DNA of 64,000 nucleotides from an uncultured Granulosicoccaceae bacterium (GTDB lineage: Bacteria; Pseudomonadota; Gammaproteobacteria; Granulosicoccales; Granulosicoccaceae), in the NCBI GenBank assembly GCA_938007995.1, contig CALLLW010000040.1, forward strand, positions 62,001-126,000, read 5' to 3'. The position numbers and the translations under genes are program-made. Numbering within the stretch: position 1 is the stretch's first letter; the number at the start of each line of letters is the position of its first letter. Shown here in pieces: positions 9,328-18,606 of this stretch. The notes beneath the pieces are model-generated. The model worked only from the letters and a program-made list of their open reading frames with translations. It made no database searches and was not told where the DNA came from.

Positions 9328-10617
9328 ATGTCATCTGTCAGAAATTTGCTACCAACCCCGCTAATCTGCGCACTCACCCTCACAGTTGCTACTTTCGCGT
9401 CTGGTCTGCCATCTGTAAGCGTCGCGCAGAGTGACTTATGCGTCAATGCACCGCCATTACCGGAATCAAGAGCACGTACCACCAGAGTAAGCAGTATCGA
9501 TGAGCTTAATGACGCTATTTCGAACTTAAGAAAAAATTCGACAATTCTTCTTGAACCGGGTCAGTACAAGCTGACCAGAACGCTATCCATAGAAGTAGAC
9601 AATGTCGCCATACGCGGTGCGTCAAACAACTGCAGCGATGTTGTCATTCTAGGCCCCGGCATGGATGAGGAAAATCATCGGGGCATTGAGAATGCCTTCT
9701 GGATTAATGCCAATAACACAGCGATTGCAAATCTATCGATTGGTGAGGTGTACTACCACACGGTGCAGATCAATAATAAATCTTTCGCGCCGCATATTTA
9801 CAACGTCAGAATGTTTAACTCAGGTCAGCAGTTTGTAAAAGCCAATCCCGTCAAGTTTGGTCAGGGCGTAGACAATGGCATTGTTGAATACAGTGTTATG
9901 GAATACACCAACGGGCCATCACTGTTGAATCGTGACAACAGCGGCACCGGCTATACCAATGGCGTAGATATACATGCAGGTAAAGGCTGGCGTATCAGCA
10001 ATAATCGTTTTAAAAATTTTCATACACCCGACAACGCCGATCACCTGTGGAACGCGGCAGTATTGGTATGGAACGGCGCCAGCGAAACCATCACCGAAAA
10101 CAATGTGTTTGTTAATGTAGACCGTGCGGTGGTCTATGGACTGGAAGAGAGAACCTTCGATCATAGAGGCGGTGTCATTCGCAATAATATGATTTCAATG
10201 GCACCTGATCTCTACACAGATTTACGTACACGTAGTTCAGATGCCGTAATCAGCATCCTCGACTCACCCAGAACCAGAGTGCTGCATAACACGGTACTGA
10301 CTCAGGGCAACACGAATCTGGCCATTGAACTGCGCCTCGATACCAGCGGCTCTGAAGTATCCAACAATATTACAGACGCGCCAATCGAGCACCGGCAACG
10401 GCGATTCTTTCATCAAAATGACAACATCACCGATGCGCGACCAGAGTGGTTTACCAACCCGGTTACCGGCAATCTAAGAATAAAGTCAGACGTATCCCAC
10501 GGACAGGACAAGGTGCGGGCGCACAGATACGCACAATTTGATATTGATGGCCAGAGAAGACCGCGTGGACTCAGAGTAGACATTGGCGCAGATGAAGCAA
10601 CTGCAGCCAATCAGTAA
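9328..10617 (+). CDS. Exported right-handed parallel beta-helix protein
   Basis: From the ATG at 9328 the product begins MSSVRNLLPTPLICALTLTV and has a classic signal peptide, with likely cleavage after SVAQS. An open frame with a GTG at 9223 extends 35 residues further upstream and overlaps the sulfur-carrier gene by eight bases. That extension would bury the signal peptide, so I prefer 9328. The mature part has the repeating short hydrophobic/Asn pattern of right-handed beta-helix proteins (NTAIANLSIGEVYYHTVQI, VSNNITDAP), as in polysaccharide lyase-like and carbohydrate-binding proteins. It ends with a DIDGQRRPRG..VDIGADE motif common at the end of such proteins. No catalytic residues can be assigned. 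Confidence 0.75.
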   Translation: MSSVRNLLPTPLICALTLTVATFASGLPSVSVAQSDLCVNAPPLPESRARTTRVSSIDELNDAISNLRKNSTILLEPGQYKLTRTLSIEVDNVAIRGASNNCSDVVILGPGMDEENHRGIENAFWINANNTAIANLSIGEVYYHTVQINNKSFAPHIYNVRMFNSGQQFVKANPVKFGQGVDNGIVEYSVMEYTNGPSLLNRDNSGTGYTNGVDIHAGKGWRISNNRFKNFHTPDNADHLWNAAVLVWNGASETITENNVFVNVDRAVVYGLEERTFDHRGGVIRNNMISMAPDLYTDLRTRSSDAVISILDSPRTRVLHNTVLTQGNTNLAIELRLDTSGSEVSNNITDAPIEHRQRRFFHQNDNITDARPEWFTNPVTGNLRIKSDVSHGQDKVRAHRYAQFDIDGQRRPRGLRVDIGADEATAANQ

Positions 10618-11113
10618 GTGTTAAAATTTTGCAGCAGCACTTATCACCGCCAGCTGCCACCCGGATCAACCGACAAAAGCAATAACACTTCGTTTCAAAG
10701 CACTACCCCTTTCAGCAAACTGCCTAGCCAGAGTAGCCATAATGCTCCGCCAGTTGCCAGTACCACCAGGAACAGGCAATAGAAGACATTTTCTTTCAAG
10801 TTGCACCTCCAACCATCGACTGATTACACCAGACACGGGCGGCAGTTCTGGAGCGCGGCTTACGCCGAGATTGAAACCCTACTCCTTATGCCAGCTGCAG
10901 CACGGGATGCACAAACACGGTCACTACAGAGCTCACGTTCCCTCTACTGCTTAGGAAGAACTATACATAAAATCACAGAGGTAAACAAACGTATCACACG
11001 CTTGTTTGACTGGCGAAGAGGCCAAAAATATTTTGGGTCTCTGGAAACGAGTAACAACTTACAGTTACTATTGACCAATCAACAACACAACAGTGACCCT
11101 CAGGTAAATAGCA
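10618..11113. other. Intergenic region with two inverted repeats
   Basis: No credible gene is seen in these 496 bases. Possible frames are composed of residues with no family pattern and overlap the real downstream gene. Two short inverted repeats are visible: AAACAAACG/CGCTTGTTT (one mismatch, about 10983-11007), and AGTAAC/GTTACT (about 11050-11069). Either could be a transcript end for the beta-helix gene or a leader element of the next gene. Neither has a T-run. Confidence 0.35.
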
Positions 11114-11341
11114 ATGACCAACAAACCAGATCGCGACATCGAAAAAAGCTACTCCAACGAAGAATTTACCGATAAATTAAGACGTCTGGCGGATGCAATA
11201 GACAACAATGAAAAATTTGAAATTCAAGTTGCCGGGGAGCGAATCTATGTTCCTGTTCGTGCCTCCTACTCAATAGAGCACGAGCGTGGCGACTCAGAGG
11301 AAGAGATTGAATTTCAAATCAAATGGTCTCTGGAAGATTAA
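11114..11341 (+). CDS. amphi-Trp domain-containing small protein
   Basis: The 75-residue protein ends in EEEIEFQIKWSLED. It matches the small 'amphi-Trp domain' family, named for an amphipathic strand finishing with a conserved tryptophan. The preceding segment DKLRRLADAIDNNEKFEIQV followed by GERIYVPVRA is the usual helix-strand-strand body. The function of the family is not established. The protein has no signal peptide. It stands alone, with 496 bases of non-coding sequence before it and 153 after. Confidence 0.75.
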   Translation: MTNKPDRDIEKSYSNEEFTDKLRRLADAIDNNEKFEIQVAGERIYVPVRASYSIEHERGDSEEEIEFQIKWSLED

Positions 11342-11494
11342 CGACGTACTGACGAACTTTGTGAATGTTAATCTGGGCGGATAAATGCTGTCGGCACTCG
11401 TGTCGTACAGCTAAAAAACCTTCACATTGAGGGATTAATTAGTACCCTCGCCCCCCACAAGAACCCCCGAAGCACTAATGGAAGTTCGGTTTTT

Positions 11495-12256
11495 ATGACC
11501 GTCAGCCTGCCCATGTATATGCGTGATGAACTGCTTGAAGCACATCACGCTTTCTACGGTTTAATCCGCAAGCATCTGCACAACAAGGGCATTGATAGCC
11601 CGGCACAGATCACACAGCCGCTGGACCTCTACAACAGCTGGACAAGCCCCGATCTGCTGCTTAGCCAAACCTGTGGGATGCCATACCGTCTTCGGCTGCA
11701 CCGTCAGGTAAAATTGATTGGCACCCCCGACTACCAACTCGAAGGGTGCACTGCCGGCTATTATCGCAGCGCGATTATTGTAAGGCGTGATTCCGCAGAG
11801 CAATCATTGGCCCAGTACCAAAATGCAGTGTTTACCTATAACGCCAAAGACTCACAGTCAGGCTATGCTGCAGCATATCAACATGCCCGAAGACATGGTT
11901 TCTGGTTCGAGAAAAAACTGCCATCCGGCAGTCATCAAAACTCTGCTGTTAAAGTGGCCGAAGGTGTCGCTGATATAGCCGCCATTGACGCGATGACCTG
12001 GCGACTTTTACAAAAATACGAGCGATTTACCGATACCCTGACCGTACTCGACTGGACTGATCCCACTCCCGGTCTGCCTTACATCACTTCTATTACGCAA
12101 GATGACGGATTACTGTTTGATGCTGTCAGTGCGGCGATTGCAGAGCTCACTCCAGGGGTTCGAGCACTGCTACATCTGTATTCGCTTGAAAAAATTGATG
12201 CAGATGATTATCTGTCTGTAAGCACCCCACCGGACATGATCGAATCCCAATGGTGA
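11495..12256 (+). CDS. PhnD/SsuA-type substrate-binding-like protein without signal peptide
   Basis: The 253-residue protein resembles the periplasmic binding proteins of phosphate/phosphonate ABC transporters. It has an early hydrophilic helix after a short strand (LPMYMRDELLEAHHAFY), the LLLSQTCGMPYR segment typical of this group, a strand running into YYRSAIIVRR, the DSQSGYAAA loop, and DIAAIDAMTW. Unlike transport proteins it lacks any N-terminal export signal and no ABC permease or ATPase is adjacent. It may be cytoplasmic with a sensory or binding role, or have lost its exported form. The start has no obvious ribosome site. Confidence 0.7.
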   Translation: MTVSLPMYMRDELLEAHHAFYGLIRKHLHNKGIDSPAQITQPLDLYNSWTSPDLLLSQTCGMPYRLRLHRQVKLIGTPDYQLEGCTAGYYRSAIIVRRDSAEQSLAQYQNAVFTYNAKDSQSGYAAAYQHARRHGFWFEKKLPSGSHQNSAVKVAEGVADIAAIDAMTWRLLQKYERFTDTLTVLDWTDPTPGLPYITSITQDDGLLFDAVSAAIAELTPGVRALLHLYSLEKIDADDYLSVSTPPDMIESQW

Positions 12257-12281
12257 ATAGTCAAATTCACCTGCCCCGATA

Positions 12282-12297
12282 ATTGTCTACAGACAAT
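12282..12297. repeat. 16-base palindrome between convergent genes
   Basis: ATTGTCT and AGACAAT face each other across two bases, and TTGTCTAC is repeated again at 12299-12306. The element sits between the end of the PhnD-like gene (plus) and the end of the HExxH gene (minus). No T-run follows, so calling it a terminator would be a guess. Confidence 0.35.
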
Positions 12298-12359
12298 CGT
12301 TGTCTACGATCAGTCAGCCACCACTGCACAGTAATTCAGTACGCCGCGATATTGCACTG

Positions 12360-12809
12360 CTACGGTAATTCATGCCGGCGCGCATCACGTTCAAATTCAC
12401 TATTGTAGTAACCATCGGCCAGCACTGATTTGATATAGGCGCTGATAAACATCTCGAGTGAGCCTGCCTGTTCAAATTGGTAGACATGCCTGAATTCATG
12501 CCGCAATAACTCCCGGCTGCTATACCCCTCTACGACTTCTATACCGTACCCGATGGCGCGCGCGGCAGCATCGTCGCCCAGCATGCCTATCTCTATAGCT
12601 GCCTTTAAGAGTTCGGGATGGACAGGTTTGGAAACCTCGCTTACAGCCAGTACTTTGATCCGCTCGGCGTGCAGTACACCCACCGATTTTGCCTCTTGAA
12701 TTTCCACACCGGTAAGATCAAGGCCGTTAGTCAGACAATTCCGCTCAACACTTTGCAGCCAGTCAATAGCCAGTGGTAACAACTCACTGTATTGCTCGAA
12801 TGTTTTCAC
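12360..12809 (-). CDS. Small HExxH putative zinc metallopeptidase-like protein
   Basis: The 149-residue protein has HEFRH at residues 104-108, a perfect HExxH zinc-binding motif in a helix, followed by VYQFEQAGS. Further on, a Glu-rich FERDAR segment near 139-144 could supply the third ligand, as in gluzincin folds. No signal peptide or membrane segment is present. I do not recognise a named family. It starts 24 bases after pgsA ends and is probably co-transcribed with gacA-uvrC-pgsA. It might be a cytoplasmic minimal metallopeptidase, or a protein that binds metal without being a protease. Confidence 0.65.
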   Translation of the reverse strand: MKTFEQYSELLPLAIDWLQSVERNCLTNGLDLTGVEIQEAKSVGVLHAERIKVLAVSEVSKPVHPELLKAAIEIGMLGDDAAARAIGYGIEVVEGYSSRELLRHEFRHVYQFEQAGSLEMFISAYIKSVLADGYYNSEFERDARRHELP

Positions 12810-12833
12810 GGCTTATATGTTTTGCAGACCTGG

Positions 12834-13394
12834 CTAAGACCGCGAATCCACTGGCCTGAATGCCGCCAGCAGGTAGTCGATCATAGACCACAGCGTTAAG
12901 GCAGCGGCAATATAGAGCGCAAAAATACCGATGCTGTAAATAGGCAGGCCAAGCAAATCAATCTTGTATAACAGCATGGCCAGTGCAGTGATCTGCAATG
13001 TGGTCTTCAGCTTACCGAGATAGCTGACCGCTACCTTGGCTCTTGAACCCACACTTGCCATCCATTCTCTGAGTGCCGAAATCGTTATCTCGCGGCTGAT
13101 AATAATGATCGCTGGCAACGTCACCCACCAGCTCGACGCATCTTCAACAATCAGGATTAATACCGTCGCAACCATGAGCTTGTCGGCAACCGGATCCAGA
13201 AAAGCTCCAAACTCTGACTCGATGTCCCATTTACGGGCAAGATAGCCATCCAGCCAGTCGGTGATTGCCGCGATCAGAAAAATCGCACAGCACAACGGGC
13301 GCGCCCAGGGCACTTGCAGATAAAACACAGCGACAATAACCGGCAGCAGAACGATACGGCCAAGAGTCAGAATGGTGGGTATATTTAAATTCAT
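12834..13394 (-). CDS. pgsA: CDP-diacylglycerol--glycerol-3-phosphate 3-phosphatidyltransferase
   Basis: PgsA makes phosphatidylglycerol phosphate, the first step to phosphatidylglycerol and cardiolipin, at the inner membrane. From the ATG at 13394 the product is 186 residues, beginning MNLNIPTILTLGRI like its relatives. An upstream ATG at 13418 would add eight residues. The CDP-alcohol phosphotransferase signature is complete: Asp46, Asp49-Gly50, Ala53-Arg54, Gly63, Asp67 and Asp71. Several hydrophobic helices follow. The position after uvrC is the classic gammaproteobacterial gacA-uvrC-pgsA order. Confidence 0.95.
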   Translation of the reverse strand: MNLNIPTILTLGRIVLLPVIVAVFYLQVPWARPLCCAIFLIAAITDWLDGYLARKWDIESEFGAFLDPVADKLMVATVLILIVEDASSWWVTLPAIIIISREITISALREWMASVGSRAKVAVSYLGKLKTTLQITALAMLLYKIDLLGLPIYSIGIFALYIAAALTLWSMIDYLLAAFRPVDSRS

Positions 13395-13432
13395 GCGCGA
13401 ACTATATAGTACCGACAAGGATTAGAACTGAA

Positions 13433-15331
13433 TCAAACATTATTTTCATGGAAGAAATCGTAAACTTGCTGCGCCAGATGTCTACTGATACCGGGCACGC
13501 TCGAAATATCTTCCTGGCTGGCTAATTTTAACGCTCTTATTCCACCAAAATGCGTCAACAGAGCCTTGCGTCGTTTAGGCCCCAGACCGGCTATATCTTC
13601 CAGCACTGATTTTCTTCTGACTTTCGCTCGCGATGCACGGTGGCCGGCGACCGCATACCGATGCGCCTCATCCCGAATCTGCTGTATCAAATGCAGTGCC
13701 GGGGAATCATGACTCATGTGTATTTCTCTTCCCTGACGGCAAAGTAGAAGTGATTCTTCGCCGGGCCTTCTGGCCGGGCCCTTAGCGACGCCGACTATCT
13801 GTAGATCGGCCTCGAGCTGCAGATCGCGGATCACTTCCATAGCGACACTCACTTGCCCTTTGCCACCATCGATAAACAGCACTTCGGGAATACGCTGTTG
13901 CTCTTTAATCAGACGGGTATAACGGCGGGTTAGGGCCTGACGCATGGCAGCGTAATCGTCACCGGGTGTGATATCACTGATTTTAAAGCGTCGATACTCA
14001 GCCTTTATCGCTCCTTCAACACCAAAGACAACACAGGAGGCAATAGTTGATTCACCCGACAGGTGACTGATGTCAAAACACTCCAGCCGCGCAGGCAGCT
14101 CATCTAGGTCCAGCAGTTGGCGCAGTTTGTCCTGCCGCTCCGCCATACCGCTGCGTGATGCGAGCCTCGCTTCAAGCGCGATTTTACCATTCTCATAAGC
14201 ACTCTCAAGCCAGCGCCTCGGTTCGCCACGAACATTATGAACAAACTCAACACTGCTGCCGAGGCGTAATTTCAGAGCCTGCTGTACCAGTTCAACATCT
14301 GCTACTTTGTATTGCGTAATAATCCGATCGGGCACTTCATGCTGAAGATAGTATTGTGAAACAAAACCACTGACTACTTCCTCTGCAGATGAATCGGCTG
14401 GCGCAGACGGAAAAAATGCCTTGTTTCCAAGACTCACTCCATTGCGAATGAAAAACAGCTGTATGCAGTTTTTGCCACTATGCTGATAGCAGGCTACCAC
14501 GTCGATGTTACCTTTACCGCTCTCGACATACTGAGATTGATTGACAGACTTCAGGTTTTTTATCTGATCTCTTAAGCGCGCTGCCTCTTCAAACTGCAAA
14601 TCAGCAGATGCCTGCTCCATATCTGCCACCAACCCGCTGATCACTTCATTGGTGCGGCCCTCAAGTACCTTTATCGTCATATCAACGTCGCGATGATAGG
14701 CTTCCTCGTCAATCAATCCCACACAAGGTGCAGTACAGCGGTTAATTTGATACTGCAAACAGGGTCGCGAACGATTTTTAAAATAGGAGTCTTCACACTG
14801 ACGCACTTTAAAAAGCTTTTGTATATAGCGAAGTGACTTCTTAACCGCACCGGCGTGTGGGTATGGACCAATCGTTTTACCAGATTGTTTTTTTCCACCA
14901 CGACGATACGAAACCCGCGGAAACTCCTGGTCCGTGGTGATGTGCACGAACGGGTAGCTTTTATCATCACGCAGCAGAATGTTGTAGCGCGGCCGCTTCT
15001 CTTTGATAAGATTATTTTCAAGAATCAGCGCTTCAATTTCATTGTTGGTGACCGTCAGATCGATATTGGCTATCTGGGCAACCATTACGCGGGTTTTGTT
15101 TGAACCGGGATCTTTCTGAAAGTAACTCGATACCCGCTTTTTCAGATTGCCCGCTTTACCAACGTAGATGGTATCTCCGTTGGCATTAAGCATTCGGTAG
15201 ACACCGGGGCGCTGAGTCACCGTTTTGAGAAACTGCTGTGGATCAAACGGTTCTTCTACAGATTGGTGATCAACTGCTGCCGGGGCTGAATTGTCGTATG
15301 AACTTTCATCTTCTGACTCTGCAGAGCACAT
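13433..15331 (-). CDS. uvrC: Excinuclease ABC subunit C
   Basis: UvrC makes the dual incisions in nucleotide excision repair. The 632 residues show the GIY-YIG nuclease near the N-terminus (GVY at 43-45, YVG at 56-58). Next come a four-cysteine cluster region (QCEDSYFKNRSRPCLQY..CTAPC), the UVR domain (FEEAARLRDQI), the RNase H-like second nuclease with FDISHLSGE, and a C-terminal helix-hairpin-helix pair (LEDIAGLGPKRRKALL). An acidic N-terminal tail of about 28 residues precedes the usual start and may mean that translation begins later. It is 38 bases upstream of pgsA in the same direction. Confidence 0.96.
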   Translation of the reverse strand: MCSAESEDESSYDNSAPAAVDHQSVEEPFDPQQFLKTVTQRPGVYRMLNANGDTIYVGKAGNLKKRVSSYFQKDPGSNKTRVMVAQIANIDLTVTNNEIEALILENNLIKEKRPRYNILLRDDKSYPFVHITTDQEFPRVSYRRGGKKQSGKTIGPYPHAGAVKKSLRYIQKLFKVRQCEDSYFKNRSRPCLQYQINRCTAPCVGLIDEEAYHRDVDMTIKVLEGRTNEVISGLVADMEQASADLQFEEAARLRDQIKNLKSVNQSQYVESGKGNIDVVACYQHSGKNCIQLFFIRNGVSLGNKAFFPSAPADSSAEEVVSGFVSQYYLQHEVPDRIITQYKVADVELVQQALKLRLGSSVEFVHNVRGEPRRWLESAYENGKIALEARLASRSGMAERQDKLRQLLDLDELPARLECFDISHLSGESTIASCVVFGVEGAIKAEYRRFKISDITPGDDYAAMRQALTRRYTRLIKEQQRIPEVLFIDGGKGQVSVAMEVIRDLQLEADLQIVGVAKGPARRPGEESLLLCRQGREIHMSHDSPALHLIQQIRDEAHRYAVAGHRASRAKVRRKSVLEDIAGLGPKRRKALLTHFGGIRALKLASQEDISSVPGISRHLAQQVYDFFHENNV

Positions 15332-15454
15332 AGAACACTGACCTCAGCACACTTAATCCGTACAATAATACCAACACCTAAAAGCTAAAACATCAACGCT
15401 GCGAGACAGGCTGCACAGCTATACAGGTGAGTTCAGGTAAAACCATGCGAAACA

Positions 15455-16111
15455 CTACCCGGCACTGATAAATCCGCTTTCCCTGCCCAACTGCACAAGT
15501 TCAGGCAGCGTATCAACATTGAGTTTTTCAAACGCCCGGCGCTTGTATGTACTTACCGACTTTGGGCTCAAAAATAACATTGACCCCACCACTCCGGGCT
15601 TGTGACCACCCATCAGTAACAAGGCTACTTGCAGTTCGCGTCGCGACAGATTATCCAGCGGATGCGCAGCATCGCCTTTTTTCAATGAATCCATTGCGAG
15701 TTGATTGGCTATCTCACGCGAAAGATAGGTGCCCCCGCGCATGACGCACTCTACTGCCTGACCAATCTCTTCTGTGGCGGATGACTTGGTCATATAACCA
15801 CTGACACCGGCGCGCATCACCACGCGCGAAACCGGTCTCTGCTGGAGACCCGTGAGAATAATTATTTTCAGCGCCTGATTGAGTTGCAACAATCGCAGTG
15901 AGGTAGAGACACCATCCAAACCGGGCAAAGCATAATCCATGAAGACGATATCAATGCCATGCTCTCTGACCAACCGAATGCTTTCCTCACCATCAGACGC
16001 TTCATACACAGCGCCACTGCCCAGTGAGGTGATAATCATTTTCAGCCCGGAACGAAACAGTGCATGATCGTCAACTACCAGGATGCTGCAAGGGTGTTCA
16101 GACATGGTCAC
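15455..16111 (-). CDS. gacA: GacA/UvrY-type LuxR-family response regulator
   Basis: The 218-residue protein has an N-terminal receiver domain (Asp14, Asp15, phospho-acceptor Asp59 in FMDYALPG, and the TK pair in YMTKSS). It also has a C-terminal LuxR-type helix-turn-helix (LSRRELQVALLL through SPKSVSTYKRRAFEKLNV). Its place just upstream of uvrC and pgsA is the conserved location of GacA/UvrY, the regulator that controls Csr/Rsm small RNAs in response to the BarA/GacS kinase. That kinase is not in this window. The receiver lacks nothing essential. The ATG at 16105, two codons in, is an equally possible start. Confidence 0.88.
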   Translation of the reverse strand: MTMSEHPCSILVVDDHALFRSGLKMIITSLGSGAVYEASDGEESIRLVREHGIDIVFMDYALPGLDGVSTSLRLLQLNQALKIIILTGLQQRPVSRVVMRAGVSGYMTKSSATEEIGQAVECVMRGGTYLSREIANQLAMDSLKKGDAAHPLDNLSRRELQVALLLMGGHKPGVVGSMLFLSPKSVSTYKRRAFEKLNVDTLPELVQLGRESGFISAG

Positions 16112-16236
16112 TCGCGAATGCTAATAATCACTTGTCTTCTTTGCAGTTATTAAAGCACAAGATTCTGTGACATACATCCGGCAAGGCAAATAATCGTGGT
16201 CTGTTTCGTTACTTTGCAAGCTCTTTGACTAATTTT

Positions 16237-17205
16237 CTAGAAAGTCACCAGTGCTGAACCCCAGGTAAAACCACCACCAAAGCCTTCGAGCAATAGTTTC
16301 TCACCCGGCTTTATACGGCCATCGCGGACTGCAACATCCAGTGCCATCGGAATTGACGCGGCGGAAGTATTGCCATGGTCCTGCACAGTGACAACCACGT
16401 TGTCCATAGACATAGACAACTTGCGTGCAGTGGCCTTGATTATTCTAAGGTTCGCCTGATGGGGTACCAGCCAGTCGAGGTCAGACTTTTCAATATTGTT
16501 GGCTTGCAGGGTTTCGTCAACGACTTCACTGAGTTTGGATACCGCCATCTTGAAGACTTCGCTACCACGCATTTGCACATAGGCTTGCTGCTGCATCTCT
16601 GCATAACCCCTTGATACCCCTTCGGGTACATGCAGTAATTCCGAGTATCGACCATCTGCATGCAAATGCGTGCTGTGTATGCCCGGCTCGTCTGAAGCTT
16701 TGAGTACAACAGCGCCTGCACCATCACCGAATAAAACGCAGGTATTCCGATCCTCCCAGTTGAGAATGCGTGAAAATGTCTCTGCACCGATGACCAGTAC
16801 GGTCTGGCCGCTACCAGCGCGGAGCATAGAGTTTGCAATACCCAATGCGTAGACGAATCCCGCACACACGGCCTGTACATCAAAGGCCGGACTCGAGTTG
16901 GTAATACCTAATCGATTTTGCAACAAACAGGCAACACTTGGGAAAACACAATCAGCGGTGGTAGTGGCGACAATAACAAGATCGATATCCTTGGCAGTGA
17001 CACCTGCCATGTCCATCGCGTTACGAGCCGCAGCTTCGGCCAGATCAGCGGTCGTTTCCGACTCGCCCGCGATGTGTCGACGTTCGATGCCGGTTCTTTC
17101 GCGTATCCATTGGTCACTGGTATCAACCATCGTTTCGAGTTCAGCATTGGTCAGAACCCGTTGCGGAAGATAACTACCGGTGCCTGCTATTCTCGAGTAC
17201 TTCAA
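16237..17205 (-). CDS. fabH: Beta-ketoacyl-ACP synthase III
   Basis: FabH condenses acetyl-CoA with malonyl-ACP to start fatty acid synthesis. The 322-residue protein has the whole Cys-His-Asn triad: Cys114 in [10 protein letters not shown], His near 248 in VPHQANLRI, and Asn near 278 in [11 protein letters not shown]. The C-terminal [12 protein letters not shown] motif is typical. It overlaps plsX by four bases. In many gammaproteobacteria fabD, fabG and acpP follow. Here fabH ends the cluster, and the next gene in the same direction, 125 bases on, is the gacA-type regulator. Confidence 0.97.
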   Translation of the reverse strand: MKYSRIAGTGSYLPQRVLTNAELETMVDTSDQWIRERTGIERRHIAGESETTADLAEAAARNAMDMAGVTAKDIDLVIVATTTADCVFPSVACLLQNRLGITNSSPAFDVQAVCAGFVYALGIANSMLRAGSGQTVLVIGAETFSRILNWEDRNTCVLFGDGAGAVVLKASDEPGIHSTHLHADGRYSELLHVPEGVSRGYAEMQQQAYVQMRGSEVFKMAVSKLSEVVDETLQANNIEKSDLDWLVPHQANLRIIKATARKLSMSMDNVVVTVQDHGNTSAASIPMALDVAVRDGRIKPGEKLLLEGFGGGFTWGSALVTF

Positions 17206-18323
17206 TCGATTTGAACCGTAGACTTGAGTAGATTTTCTGTGACGCTGTTGATCATCGCCACCAGATCCTTGCGAGCTTCAACTCTGGCAACGTTGATTGC
17301 ATTCTCCAGTGCCAGAGCGTCTGCACTGCCGTGACTTTTAACCACCAGCCCGCGCAGGCCAAGCAGGCTTGCACCATTATAGTGGCGTGGGTCAATGCGT
17401 ACCTTAAGTCGATTCAGCACCGGCTTAGCCAACAGCGCCATTAACTTGGACAAAGGTGAGCGAGTAAACTCGTCACGCATGTAGCCGGTAATCAGCTTCG
17501 CCACACCTTCGCTTGTTTTGAGGGCAACGTTACCAACAAATCCATCGGTGACCACTACATCCACATCACCGAGGTAAATAGCATCACCTTCGACGAATCC
17601 GATGTAATTCAGGTTAGCCTGCTGCAGCAATTTATCCGCTTCTCGAACCTGTTCGTTGCCTTTGATATCTTCTGAGCCAATATTCAGCAAGCCCACCCGG
17701 GGCGACTGCTTGCCGTCTACCACCCCCGCCAATGCAGAGCCCATAACCGCGAACTGGTAAAGCTGTTCCGGGCTGGAATCAACGTTGGCTCCCAGGTCAA
17801 GCATGTGAACCGGGCCGTTGGCGTTGGGAATAGTTGTGCAGATAGCCGGGCGCTCAACACCTGGCAGCGTTTTTAATACGAACTTGGCGGTGCCCATCAA
17901 AGCGCCGGTGTTACCGCTACTGACGCAGGCATTGGCTTTACCCTGCTGAACCAGGTTAATCGCTACCCGCATCGATGAGTCTTTCTTCGAGCGCATGGCG
18001 TTGGCCGCAGACTCTTCCATGGTGACCACTTCCGAGGCGTGGTGTATCGATAGCCGGTCAGAGTCCGGGGCCGATGATCCGGCAAGCAACGGCGCCAAAA
18101 CAGTTTCATCGCCAACCAGGATGATGCTGATATCGTTGTTGTGGCTGACAGAGGATCGAGCTGCCTCGACAGCTGTCGGCGCGCCCAGGTCACCACTCAT
18201 GGCATCCAGCGCAATTGTCACATGACTCTGACCCTGCGGTGAGCTGATCTCGGCTACTGCGTTGTTCGTTAACGCTTTGGCCGATGATACACTACCACCG
18301 GGCTCAGTCGGTTCAATCGTCAC
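17202..18323 (-). CDS. plsX: Phosphate acyltransferase PlsX
   Basis: PlsX converts acyl-ACP to acyl-phosphate for phospholipid synthesis. The 373-residue frame starts at GTG 18323 and has a 34-residue Ser/Pro/Ala-rich N-terminus not usual in the family. The conserved part begins [15 protein letters not shown], and a GTG at 18221 with an AGGG upstream is a good alternative start. Family motifs are clear: [38 protein letters not shown] and [15 protein letters not shown]. It lies between rpmF and fabH as in most gammaproteobacteria. Confidence 0.96.
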   Translation of the reverse strand: MTIEPTEPGGSVSSAKALTNNAVAEISSPQGQSHVTIALDAMSGDLGAPTAVEAARSSVSHNNDISIILVGDETVLAPLLAGSSAPDSDRLSIHHASEVVTMEESAANAMRSKKDSSMRVAINLVQQGKANACVSSGNTGALMGTAKFVLKTLPGVERPAICTTIPNANGPVHMLDLGANVDSSPEQLYQFAVMGSALAGVVDGKQSPRVGLLNIGSEDIKGNEQVREADKLLQQANLNYIGFVEGDAIYLGDVDVVVTDGFVGNVALKTSEGVAKLITGYMRDEFTRSPLSKLMALLAKPVLNRLKVRIDPRHYNGASLLGLRGLVVKSHGSADALALENAINVARVEARKDLVAMINSVTENLLKSTVQID

Positions 18324-18380
18324 TTTGAGCGACTACAAACTAAGTAGCTGGTCAATGACGTTGCTCGCCTGTACCGGGCC

Positions 18381-18578
18381 CTACTCGTCGTCTTCGTCTA
18401 TTTCAACCGCGGTTTCTATCACTTTGCGGCCGCGATAATAGCCTTCCGGTGACACGTGATGGCGCAGATGCACCTCACCTGTGGTTGGGTCAGTGGATAA
18501 AGCCGGGCTTTTGAGTTTGTCGTGTGAGCGACGCATACCACGACGCGAACGGGTTACTTTGTGTTTTTGAACGGCCAT
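18381..18578 (-). CDS. rpmF: 50S ribosomal protein L32
   Basis: The product begins [20 protein letters not shown], which is unmistakably L32. A good AGGAG ribosome site precedes the ATG at 18578 by six bases; an upstream ATG at 18593 in the same frame lies before that site and is unlikely. There are no zinc-binding cysteines, so this is the metal-independent form. The C-terminus has an acidic tail (VEIDEDDE) after the conserved [10 protein letters not shown], longer than in Escherichia coli. It is 28 bases downstream of yceD, and the two are usually co-transcribed. Confidence 0.97.
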   Translation of the reverse strand: MAVQKHKVTRSRRGMRRSHDKLKSPALSTDPTTGEVHLRHHVSPEGYYRGRKVIETAVEIDEDDE

Positions 18579-18606
18579 CAGGCGCTCCTGCAAAAATTAT
18601 AAACTG

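Noticed and set aside
10742-11175. Two overlapping plus-strand frames before the amphi-Trp gene
   Set aside because: No family pattern, one overlaps the real gene by 62 bases, and no ribosome site is seen.
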